From assembly GCA_009809945.1 (NCBI GenBank), contig WTPW01000014.1, forward strand, positions 483,271 to 547,270: a stretch of 64,000 nt of DNA. Reading direction: 5' to 3'. Below the pieces are notes generated by a model. That model had not been told where the DNA came from. It did not search any database and was given only the letters and a program-made list of their open reading frames with translations. This DNA is from Gigaspora margarita (taxonomy: Eukaryota; Glomeromycota; Glomeromycetes; Diversisporales; Gigasporaceae). The translations under genes and the position numbers were made by a program. This document shows, piece after piece, positions 32,757 through 43,894 of the stretch; position 1 is the stretch's first letter; the number at the start of each line of letters is the position of its first letter.

Positions 32757-34271
32757 ATGTCTGCCGTTGGTAGTAAAAGTAGCAATGAAACATTTCTTTA
32801 TATATTTGCATTTCCTGACAAAAATTATGGTTGTCCAATGTCAGATTATTCACAATATATAATCTACTCTCAGTTCATAGATCAAACTGGTCATATTATT
32901 AGTTATGGAGGAACATTATTTACTGTCGCAGTATATGGCCTTCAATCTCAATTTGGGTGGCGAAACACTTTTTTTCTTGATGATTTTTTTATTTTAACTT
33001 TTTCAATTTCTCCAATTATCCCATTTTACGTAATTGGCCAATATATTCTAAGAATTAATCGAACGCTTTATAAAGATCATGCAATCTTAGTCCTTTTTAT
33101 AATTTGGATGTTTATAGTTTGGGTAATCGCTGCTTTAGTTTTTAAATTTAACTACCAACGATCCTTTTTTAAAAATGTTAAGGAAAAACATCTTCCCAAA
33201 ATACGTGGTTTAATTTTATATATTCTTTTATTTTTTGCTCTTTCTATAACATCATATGATATTTTTGAGGCTAAAGATGGTTTTTCTCAAGAGACATGGG
33301 CTCAATTTCTTAATTTACAATCATTAAATTTATTTCTTGATGCTGTTAATTTAGCATTGATAATTTATCTAATTTATTATTATCATATACTTAAATCTGG
33401 TGGTATTCCACGTCGTATATTTTTTATTACCTTATTTGTATTACAAATTCAATTATTCTTTTCATATGCCTATCTTTGCACCCTTCCTATTGTTGATTCA
33501 TTTTTTGATTTTATCCTTGGTATAATTTTATCAAGAACTATTGCATCTTTCTTTAGTAAAGATGATTTTGAAGATTTTTTGATGGAAGTTCAAGATAAAA
33601 ATTCTAAAGTAATTGAATCATTTGAAAGTATTCGAATTCAACATGATGAAGATGATGTTGTGAAAGATTTTGAAACTGTTGCAATTAGCGAAAATGAAAA
33701 GGATGATGATGAAATTATACCTATACCAACTAAAGTTGGAATATTTAAAAAACTAATTGCATTTTTCTTTTTTCTTAATGTTGAAAATGGAAAATTAGTA
33801 TATAAAATTGACAAAGTTAAATATTTGGGTGCACAACATTTAAATATAAAGGAAAGTATAGATATTTATGTTGAGCATGGTTTCTTAAAAATAGAAACTG
33901 GTCAAATAACATATATTGGAAAAAATCATGTTAAAAGAAGCATTAATTTAACTGATCATTGGCCACTAAAGATTGAATATGATAAAGTGTATGTGGAATC
34001 TCCTACTGGACAATCGTTTATTGATTTAACTGGTCACAGATTTTTTGAAATTAATAGTGGTAAAATTATGCATATGGAAAATGATAGAATCAAAGAAGTT
34101 ATAGATATAACTAATCATGGTTTATTAAAAATTGTAAATTTTGATACTGGTTTTAAAGTGATTTATATGAAAACTCCTACTGCTACAAGATTTATTGATT
34201 TAACTGAATATGGACTATTAAACTATATAGTTTATGGCCATAGAAGACGTAATGATATTTTTGATTTTTAG
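32757..34271 (+). CDS. Orphan multi-pass membrane protein with C-terminal IDLT repeats (504 residues)
   Basis: An intact single-exon gene of unrecognised family. Residues 1-45 are polar. Residues about 48-265 hold six or seven hydrophobic segments (about 48-62, 76-98, 110-131, 150-167, 190-212, 220-243, 248-266), so it should lie in a cell membrane. Residues 268-320 form a highly acidic linker. A hydrophobic patch (328-341) precedes a C-terminal domain of about 160 residues built of five imperfect repeats starting near 368, 396, 422, 449 and 480. The consensus is IDLTxHGLLKI, followed by a variable strand-like part with YVxSPTGxxF. An alternating hydrophobic pattern suggests beta structure. 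No known catalytic motif is visible. Codon use is AT-rich like its surroundings. The start is the first ATG of the frame. Function unknown; a lineage-specific receptor-like or sensor protein is only speculation. Confidence 0.85.
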   Translation: MSAVGSKSSNETFLYIFAFPDKNYGCPMSDYSQYIIYSQFIDQTGHIISYGGTLFTVAVYGLQSQFGWRNTFFLDDFFILTFSISPIIPFYVIGQYILRINRTLYKDHAILVLFIIWMFIVWVIAALVFKFNYQRSFFKNVKEKHLPKIRGLILYILLFFALSITSYDIFEAKDGFSQETWAQFLNLQSLNLFLDAVNLALIIYLIYYYHILKSGGIPRRIFFITLFVLQIQLFFSYAYLCTLPIVDSFFDFILGIILSRTIASFFSKDDFEDFLMEVQDKNSKVIESFESIRIQHDEDDVVKDFETVAISENEKDDDEIIPIPTKVGIFKKLIAFFFFLNVENGKLVYKIDKVKYLGAQHLNIKESIDIYVEHGFLKIETGQITYIGKNHVKRSINLTDHWPLKIEYDKVYVESPTGQSFIDLTGHRFFEINSGKIMHMENDRIKEVIDITNHGLLKIVNFDTGFKVIYMKTPTATRFIDLTEYGLLNYIVYGHRRRNDIFDF

Positions 34272-35867
34272 TAATATATATTTGCATTTAATTTATTTTA
34301 ATTTTTTTTTCTTATAATTAATAAATAATAATTTGTATGATTGGCTGGAGCTGAATGAAAGCCTATCAGGCTGTACTATAATGAATTAATGTTCAATAAC
34401 CAGATTTGAACCTAAAAAGGTTTAACATTTTGGTTACTGAAATTTTGGATTAAATAGAATTTTTTAACTAATTTAATAAAAAAGAATAAGTTAACAAATG
34501 TTAACAATAATGTTAAAGTGAAAGAGAACTAAATCAATGATGAACGGACGAATTTAGAAGATAACCTGAATAAAAGTAGGATTTTAAATTAAAATGTTTA
34601 ATTTAATATGGAAGTTCAACATGTAATAATTATTGTAATCTTCTCAAAAAGTTACGAGATGTTGGTGCTAGAAATAAATCTGAATTAACGAATGACATTG
34701 GACCTATTTTATTCCTATTTATTGGGTTCGCTGAAATTCACGTGATCATATGATGATCTTCTGTATAGACCCTCAAAATTTCGAAAAGATTAAAAAATAC
34801 TAGATACTGGACCCGTCGTTAAACGACGGGTTTTGTTATTATTACTTTGTAATAATATATATAAAATTTATATTTTCTATTTCCTATTAAATTATTATTA
34901 CATTATCACATTATTAAATTTTATTATACTACAAATATATTGCGTATTACATCATATATTAATTTATAAAAAAATATGCTTTCGAATGTTTAATTTTAAA
35001 CAAATCTTTTTCATTTTTTCATTATTAATTTCTTAATATGGAATGATGCAACTTTCTCGCTCGTGAAATCTTTGATCAAATATTAAAAACGCTTATTCTT
35101 CAAAGGAAAAAACTTTCTTTAATGGATCGAAATAAATATGATTAATGTTTAATTGCACTTAAAAGTCCAAGAGATTCACATAACCAAATTTTAAAATTGG
35201 ATAACTCATAATTTAAAAATTCTTTATGTTGGTGTAATTAAAAAACTTTATACAATTAAGTCGATTGAAAATAACCTAGGGACGCAACCTTATTTTATTA
35301 TGAGATAATTTGTGTTGTGCACTAACTAACGATGCATGCTAGTCAAAACAAAAACCTGATGAATGATTTTTTTTATCATGCCTATGTTCTTTTTAAGTTT
35401 AAATTTTTAACATACGATTGAAAAGATTTGTATGTGGTATTGTTTTATCTTGCAAACAGTAGTTGATGACGTCATTCATGAATACATTCATGAATAGTGT
35501 GTGTTTTAAAAGCACATTAGCTCTGGAAATTATCGAAATCGTAATTCAGTGTTAATTCAAGTGAAAACTGGCATTACATTTTGCAAGAAAAAGAGGAGTA
35601 GCAGACTCAAAAGAAGTAATTTGCTATGTGCAAGACGATGTGAGTACATTCTACGTGGTAATGTAAAAATTAAAATTTTTTATCATGCGAATTTTTTAGT
35701 GTTGTGCTTTTTATTATGCGATCTTTTTTTTATTTAATTTATAAAGCAGTTTTTTTCAATATAACTGTAATATACAAAAATTTATGTTTTTTTTTTCTTT
35801 TATATGAAATTTTATGTAAATTTTTATCACTTTATTTATGTAAATGAATGTTTACGATAAACTAATA
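34272..35867. other. Intergenic region without recognisable gene
   Basis: AT-rich. It includes the Helitron-like hairpin at 34800-34831 and a small palindrome TCATGAATACATTCATGA near 35477. Short open frames (for example 35549-35737) show no family resemblance. Confidence 0.4.
34800..34831 (-). mobile_element. Helitron-like 3' terminus (hairpin plus CTAG-T)
   Basis: On the minus strand a GC-rich hairpin ACCCGTCGT-TTA-ACGACGGGT is followed by seven bases and then CTAG, with T as the next base. Helitrons end in a short hairpin 5 to 12 bases before CTRR and insert between A and T. The 5' TC end and any Rep/helicase gene were not found, so only the terminus is proposed. Confidence 0.5.
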
Positions 35868-35975
35868 TTATTAATGGTCGTATAGTTTTTATCACTTGGC
35901 CATATAATTTTATCTTTTTTAATTTTCACCGATTGAGAAATAAAGTACCCCGTTTCAAAATTTAAGAATGAATTA
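35868..35975 (+). repeat. Dispersed repeat, copy B
   Basis: Matches the reverse complement of 23053-23170 over about 100 bases, with a few substitutions and one short indel (AAAGTACCCCG in place of ATTGTGTCA). Unknown family. Confidence 0.75.
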
Positions 35976-36589
35976 GGTCAATTTAAAATCGACCTAACTT
36001 GCGAAATGACGCATAATATATGCACTTAGAAAGGTTCGAATATAGGATCCTTTCAGCGGTTCAGATTATATTAGGGTAAATATAGTATGTACTATCGAAA
36101 AGAGTCATAATTGCTGACTATAGGACTAGTAATACCGTCTAAAAAATTTCGCTGATCATGTGACACAATGAATCATCAATGTACCAATCATACTTTCAAA
36201 TAATTCAATAGATCACACTTCTTATCACTAAAGCAATGATATATAATGAAAATTGCTCTGTCGCTCTGTACTCTTTTTCTCTTATACCTCACTCTTTTTT
36301 TATTTTCTTGTTAACATTATGAACGTTGATCGTGAAAAAAAAAGTGCAACCATTGCAAAGGTTGGTACGGGAAAGAAAACTTCATCGGAAAAAATAACAA
36401 AACTGTGTTAGTATGTAACAAGTTCAGAACCTCAATTAGTAATACAATCGGACCAAGGCAAAAAAAAATTAAGGTGAAGAAATAAAACGAAATCAAGACC
36501 TTGCATATACTCGAGATCAACTTGTTGATATCTTTTTGGATTTTCTGGATCCTTATGAAGATTTGACAATGCTGAACCATGCAACAGGA

Positions 36590-37039
36590 ATTAAATATGG
36601 ATATTGCCGTCTTTCTCAATTCCTTTATTGATCATAATCGAAACAACAAACGAAGATGAAAGTAATAAACATATTGCCCATCAAATCATAAAACTTATTT
36701 CAAAAGCTAATGGATTCATGTATATTCATCATTCATGTGATAAACTGAAAGATGGCTTTTTGTTCCTGTTGTATTGCAACTGCAAGTATAAAGAAAATCT
36801 AAAACTTCCCAAATTGAAGATATTAGCAAATGATAAAATACTGAACCCGATTGCTTTATTACGAATGTGAGGGATCGGTTTTTATTACTATCAAACGATC
36901 TCATAAACTAGCTTATATTCATGTTCACCATTTAACACATTACTCGATCATGTCAAAGCTATTATTGACAAAAATACTCAAATACCGAATGCAGAGCAGT
37001 GGATTAATTCTATTGACAAAAAATTTTAATGCATTGTGA
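36590..37039 (+). pseudogene. Gene fragment with Cys/His pattern, possibly MULE/FAR1-like zinc domain
   Basis: Frame 36604-36870 (ETTNEDESNKHIAHQIIKLI, LLYCNCKYKENLKLPKLK, NPIALLR) continues after a frameshift near 36850 in the frame YECEGSVFITIKRSHKLAYI, then HVHHLTHY. The joint pattern YCNC ... CEGS ... HVHH resembles the WRKY/GCM1-type zinc finger in front of Mutator-like transposases and FAR1-like proteins, known in large numbers in AM fungi. There is no DDE core nearby. Without a search this family link is tentative; that it is a broken coding sequence is more secure. Confidence 0.45.
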
Positions 37040-37174
37040 AAAATGGTAGACGATTGTTACCTTCTGGATTTAAATTAGTGTTGTAATTTTAAGTCTATGT
37101 TGTAATAAAGATATGTAGCAGTGTATATTTGAGAATTAAAATAATTAAATATAAATTGTATTACCTTCATAAAT

Positions 37175-37515
37175 GGGCCGTCAAAAGTAGAAACCAAGGA
37201 ATTTGACAATTTTTTGAAAATTAACCTGTTTGATTGATTAAATTTTAATGCCCAATCTTTTTTGCTTAATAATGAAAGCCTGATCACTTAATAAATTTTT
37301 GCGATACAACAGTTAAAAGCTTTTAACGGCATAATCTAAAAATAGATTTACCAAGTATTACGCTAGACCTACATCTAATAATCCTGTTTAAACAGGTTTG
37401 TTAATATTGAATAAACTATTTTTAGATTGTTTTGATATTGTGTAACAAAAGGTTTTGCTGATTTTCTCAAAACCCGTGATCGGCCAAATTCCCTGGTTTC
37501 TACTTTTGAGGGCCC
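37175..37515. mobile_element. TIR element, 341 bp, about 30-bp termini
   Basis: GGGCCGTCAAAAGTAGAAAC (left) pairs with the inverted right end (GGGCCCTCAAAAGTAGAAAC). Pairing continues to GGAATTTG with two mismatches in total. AAAT flanks both sides (37171-37174, 37516-37519). The superfamily is unclear. Confidence 0.65.
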
Positions 37516-37519
37516 AAAT

Positions 37520-38146
37520 ATTGGTTTAAATTTAAAGTCTTTTAGCCTAATTAAAGTTCTTTTCTTAAGGTTAGGGTGAAGCAACTATAAGTCTTTTTCA
37601 ACTAAAAATCCTTTTCCCAGTGCCTTAGTAAATGAAATATGTTGTAGCGGAGGCGGCAGCTGTAGTGAAAGTATCAACTATCCTTTGCGAAGCAAAGGAT
37701 AATGGATAATTTTATCCTTGAAATAAATAATGATTTCAATGTTTAAACTATGCCATATGATGATTGAAAAGTCAGATGATCAGAAAGTCCCATGTCCAAT
37801 ATGCATTATTCACATGATCAACGAAATTTTTTTGACTGGTCTTTTGTTATTGCTGAAAGCGATAAATTTATTATTATCAGATTATAATGTATCATATTGT
37901 GATCTGCACTTGGCAGATCGATTATCTAAAATAAAAATTTGCAATTATCATATAAGTAGCTGCGCAATGCAGTTTTGCAAAACCAGGAACAGGAAGTAGA
38001 AATTAGACTATTTTATATTGCTGAAGAGAAGTTTTTAAGGTTAGTTTAATATTCAGGTCTAATAAATACATAGACTAATTACTAATTCAAGATTTATAAT
38101 TGTGCAATGAATATGTGTTCAGTGTTAATTTACACTATTGATATAC
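37520..38146. other. Intergenic sequence, possibly with decayed coding remnants
   Basis: The palindrome ATCCTTTGCGAAGCAAAGGAT lies near 37680. An open frame at 37730-37999 contains CPIC but no recognisable domain; it is probably fortuitous. Confidence 0.35.
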
Positions 38147-39218
38147 CAGTCATAGGATATAACCTTTCAATTGCTGTCTATAATAAAAATTATAATAAAA
38201 ACATATGAATTTACTATAGATATGGGTTAGAAGATTCTCGTTGATCTAACTTATTAACTTAAAATTAAATTTTTTGAGAATATAGAACAAGGGGAGAAGA
38301 ACAAATTGAGCTTAAAAATCGAATTAAAATCTCGCCGATTTTGCACAAAACGAAAATGTAACTTTGCCAAAAACGAATATTTTCAGATTTTAAGATGAGA
38401 AGCAAATGTAAAAACGTGCTCTGAACAATTTTACTTAGTCGGCGAAAATAGGTTACCTTGTAAGAAAAATGGGTTATCTATGTACTAAAGTTAAAAATTT
38501 TGGGTTTTCAATATAAACCCCCTTTTTTTGTCAAGATAACCTGCTTTGGGCTTTTAAGTAAACATGTTCAGCAGGTAATTCTACTTGTATCAAAGCTAAA
38601 GCGCGTTTTCTCAGACCTTTTACTAAGTGAAAAATGGGTTTAAAGTTGGAAAAAAACGAGTTTTTTGCAAACCCCTGTATTTTAAATTATATAAAAAAAA
38701 TTTTTTTCCAACTTTAAACCCATTTTTCACTTAGTAAAAGGTTCGAGAAAACGCGTTTTGATCTCAATACAAGTAGAATTACCTGCTGAACATGTTTACT
38801 TAGAAGCCCAAAGCAGGTTATCTTGACAAAAAAGGGGGTTTATATTGAAAACCCAAAATTTTTAACTTTAGCACATAGATAACCCATTTTTCTTACAAGG
38901 TAATCTATTTTCGCCGACTAAGTAAAGTTGTTCAGAGCACGTTTTTACATTTGCTTCTCATCTTAAAATCGGAAAATATTCGTTTTTGGAAAAGTTACAT
39001 TTTTGTTTTGTGCAAAATCAAAAATTTTAATTCGATTTTTAAGCTTAATTTGTTCTTCTCCCCTTGTTCTATATTCTCAAAAAATTTAATTTTAAGTTAA
39101 TAAGTTAGATCAAAGAGAATCTTCTAACCCATATCTATAGTAAATTCATATGTTTTTATTATAATTTTTATTATAGACAACATTTCAAACCCCTGTAAAA
39201 GGACATATTCTATGACTG
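38147..39218. mobile_element. 1.07-kb near-perfect palindrome (foldback element)
   Basis: The left arm (38147 to about 38660) and right arm (about 38698 to 39218) are inverted copies with few substitutions and a loop of about 40 bases. The termini are CAGTCATAG/CTATGACTG. ATAC flanks both sides (38143-38146, 39219-39222). The right arm has a 13-base indel near its end (39185-39200). No protein is encoded. A transcript would fold into a hairpin of about 500 bp. Confidence 0.85.
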
Positions 39219-39372
39219 ATACGTTATTTATAAATTAAAAGATAAAGGATGTTATTGTGATTAAGAGATCAATAGTATTATTATAAAAGTTTTAAAAGAA
39301 AATTCAAATATAAAAATAAGGTGTTACAAATATTTTTAGAGTTGCATGTTTTTCTTAATGATACTTTATTAT

Positions 39373-40017
39373 AAGGGAATATAATTTTGTCGCACCCGTG
39401 ACATGTCGCACCCCCTGATTCGACCAATCAAATCGCTCGATTTTGTAAGCAAAAAAATTTTTTTTTTAAAATTAAAGTTTTTACTTAATAAAGTATAAAA
39501 AAAATATATATAAAAAAGCACATTATATAACATAAAATTTTATTCTGAACAACTTTTTCTAAGTTAGAAAGATAGATTGACTTAGTAAAAAAAGACGTTT
39601 TATAAGAAAAAACAAAAATTTCAAAAGTTAGCACATATAAAACTTTTTTTTACTAAATCAAGCTACCTTTTTGACTTAGAAACAATTGTTTAGCGTAAAA
39701 TTTTGCATATAATACTTAAACATAAATATAGACTAAATTAGTAAAAAAAAAGTTCTATATGTGTAACGTTGAAAATTTTTGTTTTTTCTTATAAAACATC
39801 ATTTTTTATTAAGATAACCTATCTTTGTAACTTAGAAAATGTTGCTCAGAATAAAATTTTACACTATATATCTAGTTATTGCTTATTTATTCTTATATTT
39901 TACTAGTAGAATTTTTAGTTTTTTTTAAAAAAATTTTTTTGTCTACAAAATCGGGTGATTTGATTGGTCGAATCACGGGTGCGACATGTCACGGGTGCGA
40001 CAAATTTATATTCCCTT
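39373..40017. mobile_element. 645-bp foldback element with 5-bp duplication ATTAT
   Basis: The termini AAGGGAATATAATTTTGTCG (left) and its inverted counterpart (right) extend about 100 bp, including twice TCGCACCCGTGACATG and a GATTNGACCAATCAAAT block. Weaker inverted similarity continues towards the middle. ATTAT at 39368-39372 and 40018-40022. Starts only 155 bp after the larger palindrome. Confidence 0.8.
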
Positions 40018-40022
40018 ATTAT

Positions 40023-40822
40023 AAATATTTCTAAAAAATATAAGGATAAAAATTTAAATTTATAAGATCGAAATTTAATTTGTTAAAGAAGTAACTAATG
40101 ATCTCATAATTTAGCCAATAAGCTATTTTTATATAATATATAGTTACTTGGTTTAATGAACTCTTTGGATTTAAAGAATTCAAAATTTAGAGAGAAAAAA
40201 GTTTGTTATAAAGAATATAAGAAGTATCTAATAGAGATAGTGGTTTTTATTTAGAGAGCTTCTTTATTTTTTTTCTGGAAAAGTGGATCTATCTCAAAAA
40301 TGGTTGACTATAATTTTTCAGTATTAATAAAAACTTTTTTATGAATGCAAAAATAGGTATAAGAGGTCAATTAAATGATGAAAAATTTTTAACAATTAAG
40401 CTAGATTTTTTTTATGAATTTAAAAATATACAAGGTAATTTAATGTAATTGAAAACTTTGCAATAAATATAAAAGTAACATGAAATTTTTATTTTTTTTA
40501 TAAACATAAAATAAATTATTCAGAAAAACTCTCATAGTGAACTTGTATTATAATAGCTAGATAGTTATCAGTTATATTAAAAAGTAACCTAGCATATTTT
40601 TAAGTGAGAAAGAGTAAAAAAGTAATGTAGTTGGGTTTATAATCAGTAAGAGTATAATTAAAGTTTAATATATAAAGTAGGTAAATGAGATTTGATAAAT
40701 TGAAGCAATTAAAATGAACATGTATAAATAAGTGGATAGGAAAAAGCACAAGAAGTGTGATTAGATAATAAGTCACATTGTTAAATGTGACACCTCTATT
40801 AGAGTTTGGGTTAGGGTTAGTA
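40023..40822. other. AT-rich intergenic sequence, nothing recognised
   Basis: No open frame of note. TTGGGTTAGGGTTAG at 40805-40819 is too short to be called telomeric. Confidence 0.4.
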
Positions 40823-40830
40823 GATGATAT

Positions 40831-41659
40831 CAGTGATGGTAAATGACCTGAAATGACCCAAATGACCCAAATGACAAATGACTAGTTATTGGGTCATTTC
40901 GAGACTCAAATGACCTAGAAGGTTATTTAACATATGTTAGTTAATATTCTAATGCTCTTTAGCCAATCAGAATTGGCGCCAAACAAAAATTAAAATATAA
41001 TCATTAATTGTAGCTATAAGTCAATTAATATTATGTCTTAAGTAAAGTTCGAAATTATAAATTGCATATTTCGAACACCTTACTTGAGACATAAATATTA
41101 ATTGACTTAGTAAAANATGGGACTTTAATCTATAGCTAAGATTATCGATAAGGAAAGTAATAAAGTNTGATAACTTTTTATACGAACAATTCGACCAATA
41201 AAATTATTTTATAAGTTATGCCAATGAACTAAATGAACTTAATAAATAAAATGATCTTGTCATGATTTTATAGCTTGGAGTTATTTAAATTTTGATCCAA
41301 TGATCGAGTTATTTACCATTCCTAGGTGGAACCAGGCATATAAACTTTTATTGAGTTTGGGCCCGAGTCTACAAATACCTAGCCCAACCCAACTTACTTC
41401 GAAACCTATACGTATGCATTATCGTTATGCAGTTAAAGTTGATCAATCTATGTAAAAAAATATTAGATATGGGATATGATGGCCTAATGACTAAATGACC
41501 CTCAAATGACCTTGGTCATCTCTAAATGACCATGGTCATTTGGTCACGAGTCATTTCTAAATGATCCAAAATTGAGATGACCGTTAATGACTGGTCATTT
41601 CCGGGTCATTTGAGATCATTTGAAAATTTTGCAAATGACCAGATCATTTACCATCACTG
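40831..41659. mobile_element. Non-autonomous hAT-like element (CAGTGATGGTAAATGA ends)
   Basis: Perfect 16-bp TIRs CAGTGATGGTAAATGA/TCATTTACCATCACTG. The flanking octamers are GATGATAT (40823-40830) and GATAATAT (41660-41667), 7 of 8. Subterminal AAATGACC/GGTCATTT motifs occur more than 15 times. A nested hairpin occupies 41017-41109. Two N positions (41116, 41167). No transposase. Confidence 0.85.
41017..41109. repeat. Hairpin nested in the hAT-like element
   Basis: TAAGTCAATTAATATTATGT pairs with ACATAAATATTAATTGACTTA, continuing inward through CTTAAGTAA and TTCGAAAT. Confidence 0.7.
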
Positions 41660-41667
41660 GATAATAT

Positions 41668-42279
41668 TATACTAAAATTTTGCAAGGAATCTTTTTTTTG
41701 TTAGTATATAAAAGGTGAAATTTTGACTTTCTAAAAAATAGTGATTGTTGGTTTGATCATCACATTACACCTGATATTGCATTCTGATTGGCCATTATTA
41801 CTAGTAAATATGAATAAATCAAACTGCCGCCACCAAAAATCAGGTTAATTAACTAGATGCTTGAGTTGTTTAAAGGGAGTTAGAATAGAATATGCTATAT
41901 TGTATTGTAGTAAAATTCTTAAACTTTTATCAATTTCATGTTATTTATAGAAAACAGATAAAGAAATTGTTTGGTGTTTATTTTGTAGTTTATGCACATT
42001 TTTTGTTAGTTTGTTGTGCTATTTGTAGAGTTTTTTTATAAACTTTAGGCTATATAAAATTTTATTATTTCAATCTTTTACATTACAATTAAGTAGCTAA
42101 CTTATTGCTTTATTTTTTTCAATTCTTTTTTTACTTAACTGTTCTATATTGCATCTTATTACAGGTATTCTAGATTATGGTATTTATTCATTATTTTATT
42201 TATTACTAGCATGTTACAGTACAAAGTATGTAAATAAGTTCGAGTTAATTTAACTACATATAGTGGTTATAAAAATAAC
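41668..42279. other. Intergenic sequence, nothing recognised
   Basis: AT-rich; no open frame or repeat of note. Confidence 0.4.
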
Positions 42280-43510
42280 AAGTTACATATGAAATTATTT
42301 ATAATAGGAATTATGATTATTCTGATGCAGACTAATTCACTTTATTATATATTGTGGTTACTAGCAAGTAAGCTCTTTAGTAGAATTGTTTCAATAACTC
42401 ATAATAAAATCATGTCAACTCCAATGCAAACTAAGCTAGTTTGCATTGGCATTATTATAATTTTTTTATTATAAATTGCAGAAAAAAATTCAACTACAGA
42501 GCTTACTCACTATTCCAGTTACTATAATATATAAGTGCTGTCAAGAAAAAAGGCTGTTTGGGCTTTCAATTATATTTTGTATTCAGTTAAAAAATCTATC
42601 ATAATGATAAATTTTCCAAAGACAGCTAACTGTACACAAAATATAATTGAAAGTTCAAACAGCCTTTTTTCCTTGGCAGCACTCATATGGTTGAGTTAGT
42701 TTGTCTTGTAATTGTCATAATTTTTATCAGTAACTGTAAATAATTTTGCTATAGAACTTGCAATTCTGATGACTACAGTTTGCAATAAGATTAACATTTA
42801 TTCATAAGTTATTAAAAAAATTCTATTACAGAACTTACTGTTCTAGTTAAATAAGTTTACATTAGAATTTTCATGATTTTTGCTATGAGTTATTGTAAAT
42901 AAAATTCTGTTACAAAATTTAATTACTATTCCAATAACTATAATATACAGTTAAGCTTGTGTAGTTTGCATTAAAATTGCTATGATATTTTGTTGTAAAT
43001 AATTTTTTAAAGAACTTACTTGCTATTTTAGTGGCAACAATATGTAGGTGGTTTGTATTTGAATTGTTATGCATATATCCTAAGTTATGTGCTATAAAGA
43101 ATTTTATTACAGAAGTTATTTGCTATGTCACTATTAAGGTGAGTTAGTCTTTGCATTAAAATCATTATAATTTCTTTCATGAGTTACTTAAAAAATTTTG
43201 ATATAAAACTTACTCGCTATTTTGGTAACTACAAATAATATTGAATTAGCTTGTATTAAATTAACATGACCTATTTATGAGTTATTAAAAGAGCTATTAC
43301 AGGACTTATTTTCTATTCTAATTAAGACAAGTTATATTGGAATTTTTATGTTTTTTATTGTGAATTAATATAAACAGAGTCCTATTACAGAACTAATTCA
43401 ATATTCTAGTGAACATAATATATAGTAAAGTTTGAGTTAGTTTGTCTTAAAATTGTCATGATTCCTATCATGAATTACTATAAATAATTCTATTATAGAA
43501 CTTACTGTCA
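42280..43510 (+). repeat. Satellite family S, array 3 (about eleven units)
   Basis: Units of about 90 to 110 bp with TTACTCACTATTCCAGTTACTATAATATA-type, GAGTTAGTTTGCATTNNAAT, GTCATGATTTCTATCATGAG and TTACTGTAAATAATTCTATT blocks. Longest array of the family in the window; interrupted by the MITE at 42534-42684. Confidence 0.75.
42534..42684. mobile_element. MITE inserted in satellite S
   Basis: About 47-bp inverted arms: AGTGCTGTCAAGAAAAAAGG and GCTTTCAATTATATTTTGT on the left are mirrored on the right (CCTTTTTTCCTTGGCAGCACT). A target duplication cannot be fixed in the AT-rich flank. Confidence 0.7.
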
Positions 43511-43894
43511 TGTAGTTTTTGAAGAGCCTTGTACCTAGTAAAAGGAATACAGATAGATAATGGGTTATATAGTGATTTGAAAAGAGTGAAGGTAAAGTGA
43601 AAATGTGATTCAGGTGACTCACATAATCATACCATCAATCAAGGATCATCACAGAAACCAATGGGTTAATGAAATTGGGTACCCAGATACCATAATCATT
43701 AGTCTCAAAACAATGGTGATTTGTCATGCAAGATTTAATAGTTTATTTTATTAATAGATAACAATGAATGGAAGAGTATAAGGGTTGCACAAAATAGTTA
43801 ATCAAAGAGCTTATAAATAGCAAATGTAAACAAATGAGGTTCTTTAGTCTTTTGTAGCAAATTAGATTTAAATTGGCCAAAACCCAGTTATAAC

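Noticed and set aside
37730-37999. 89-codon frame with CPIC motif as a zinc protein
   Set aside because: A single CxxC and a hydrophobic patch are not enough; no second metal-binding half is seen.
40805-40819. TTGGGTTAGGGTTAG as a telomere repeat
   Set aside because: Only two TTAGGG units; similar TTAGGG-like words occur by duplication at 31545-31610. Not a telomere.
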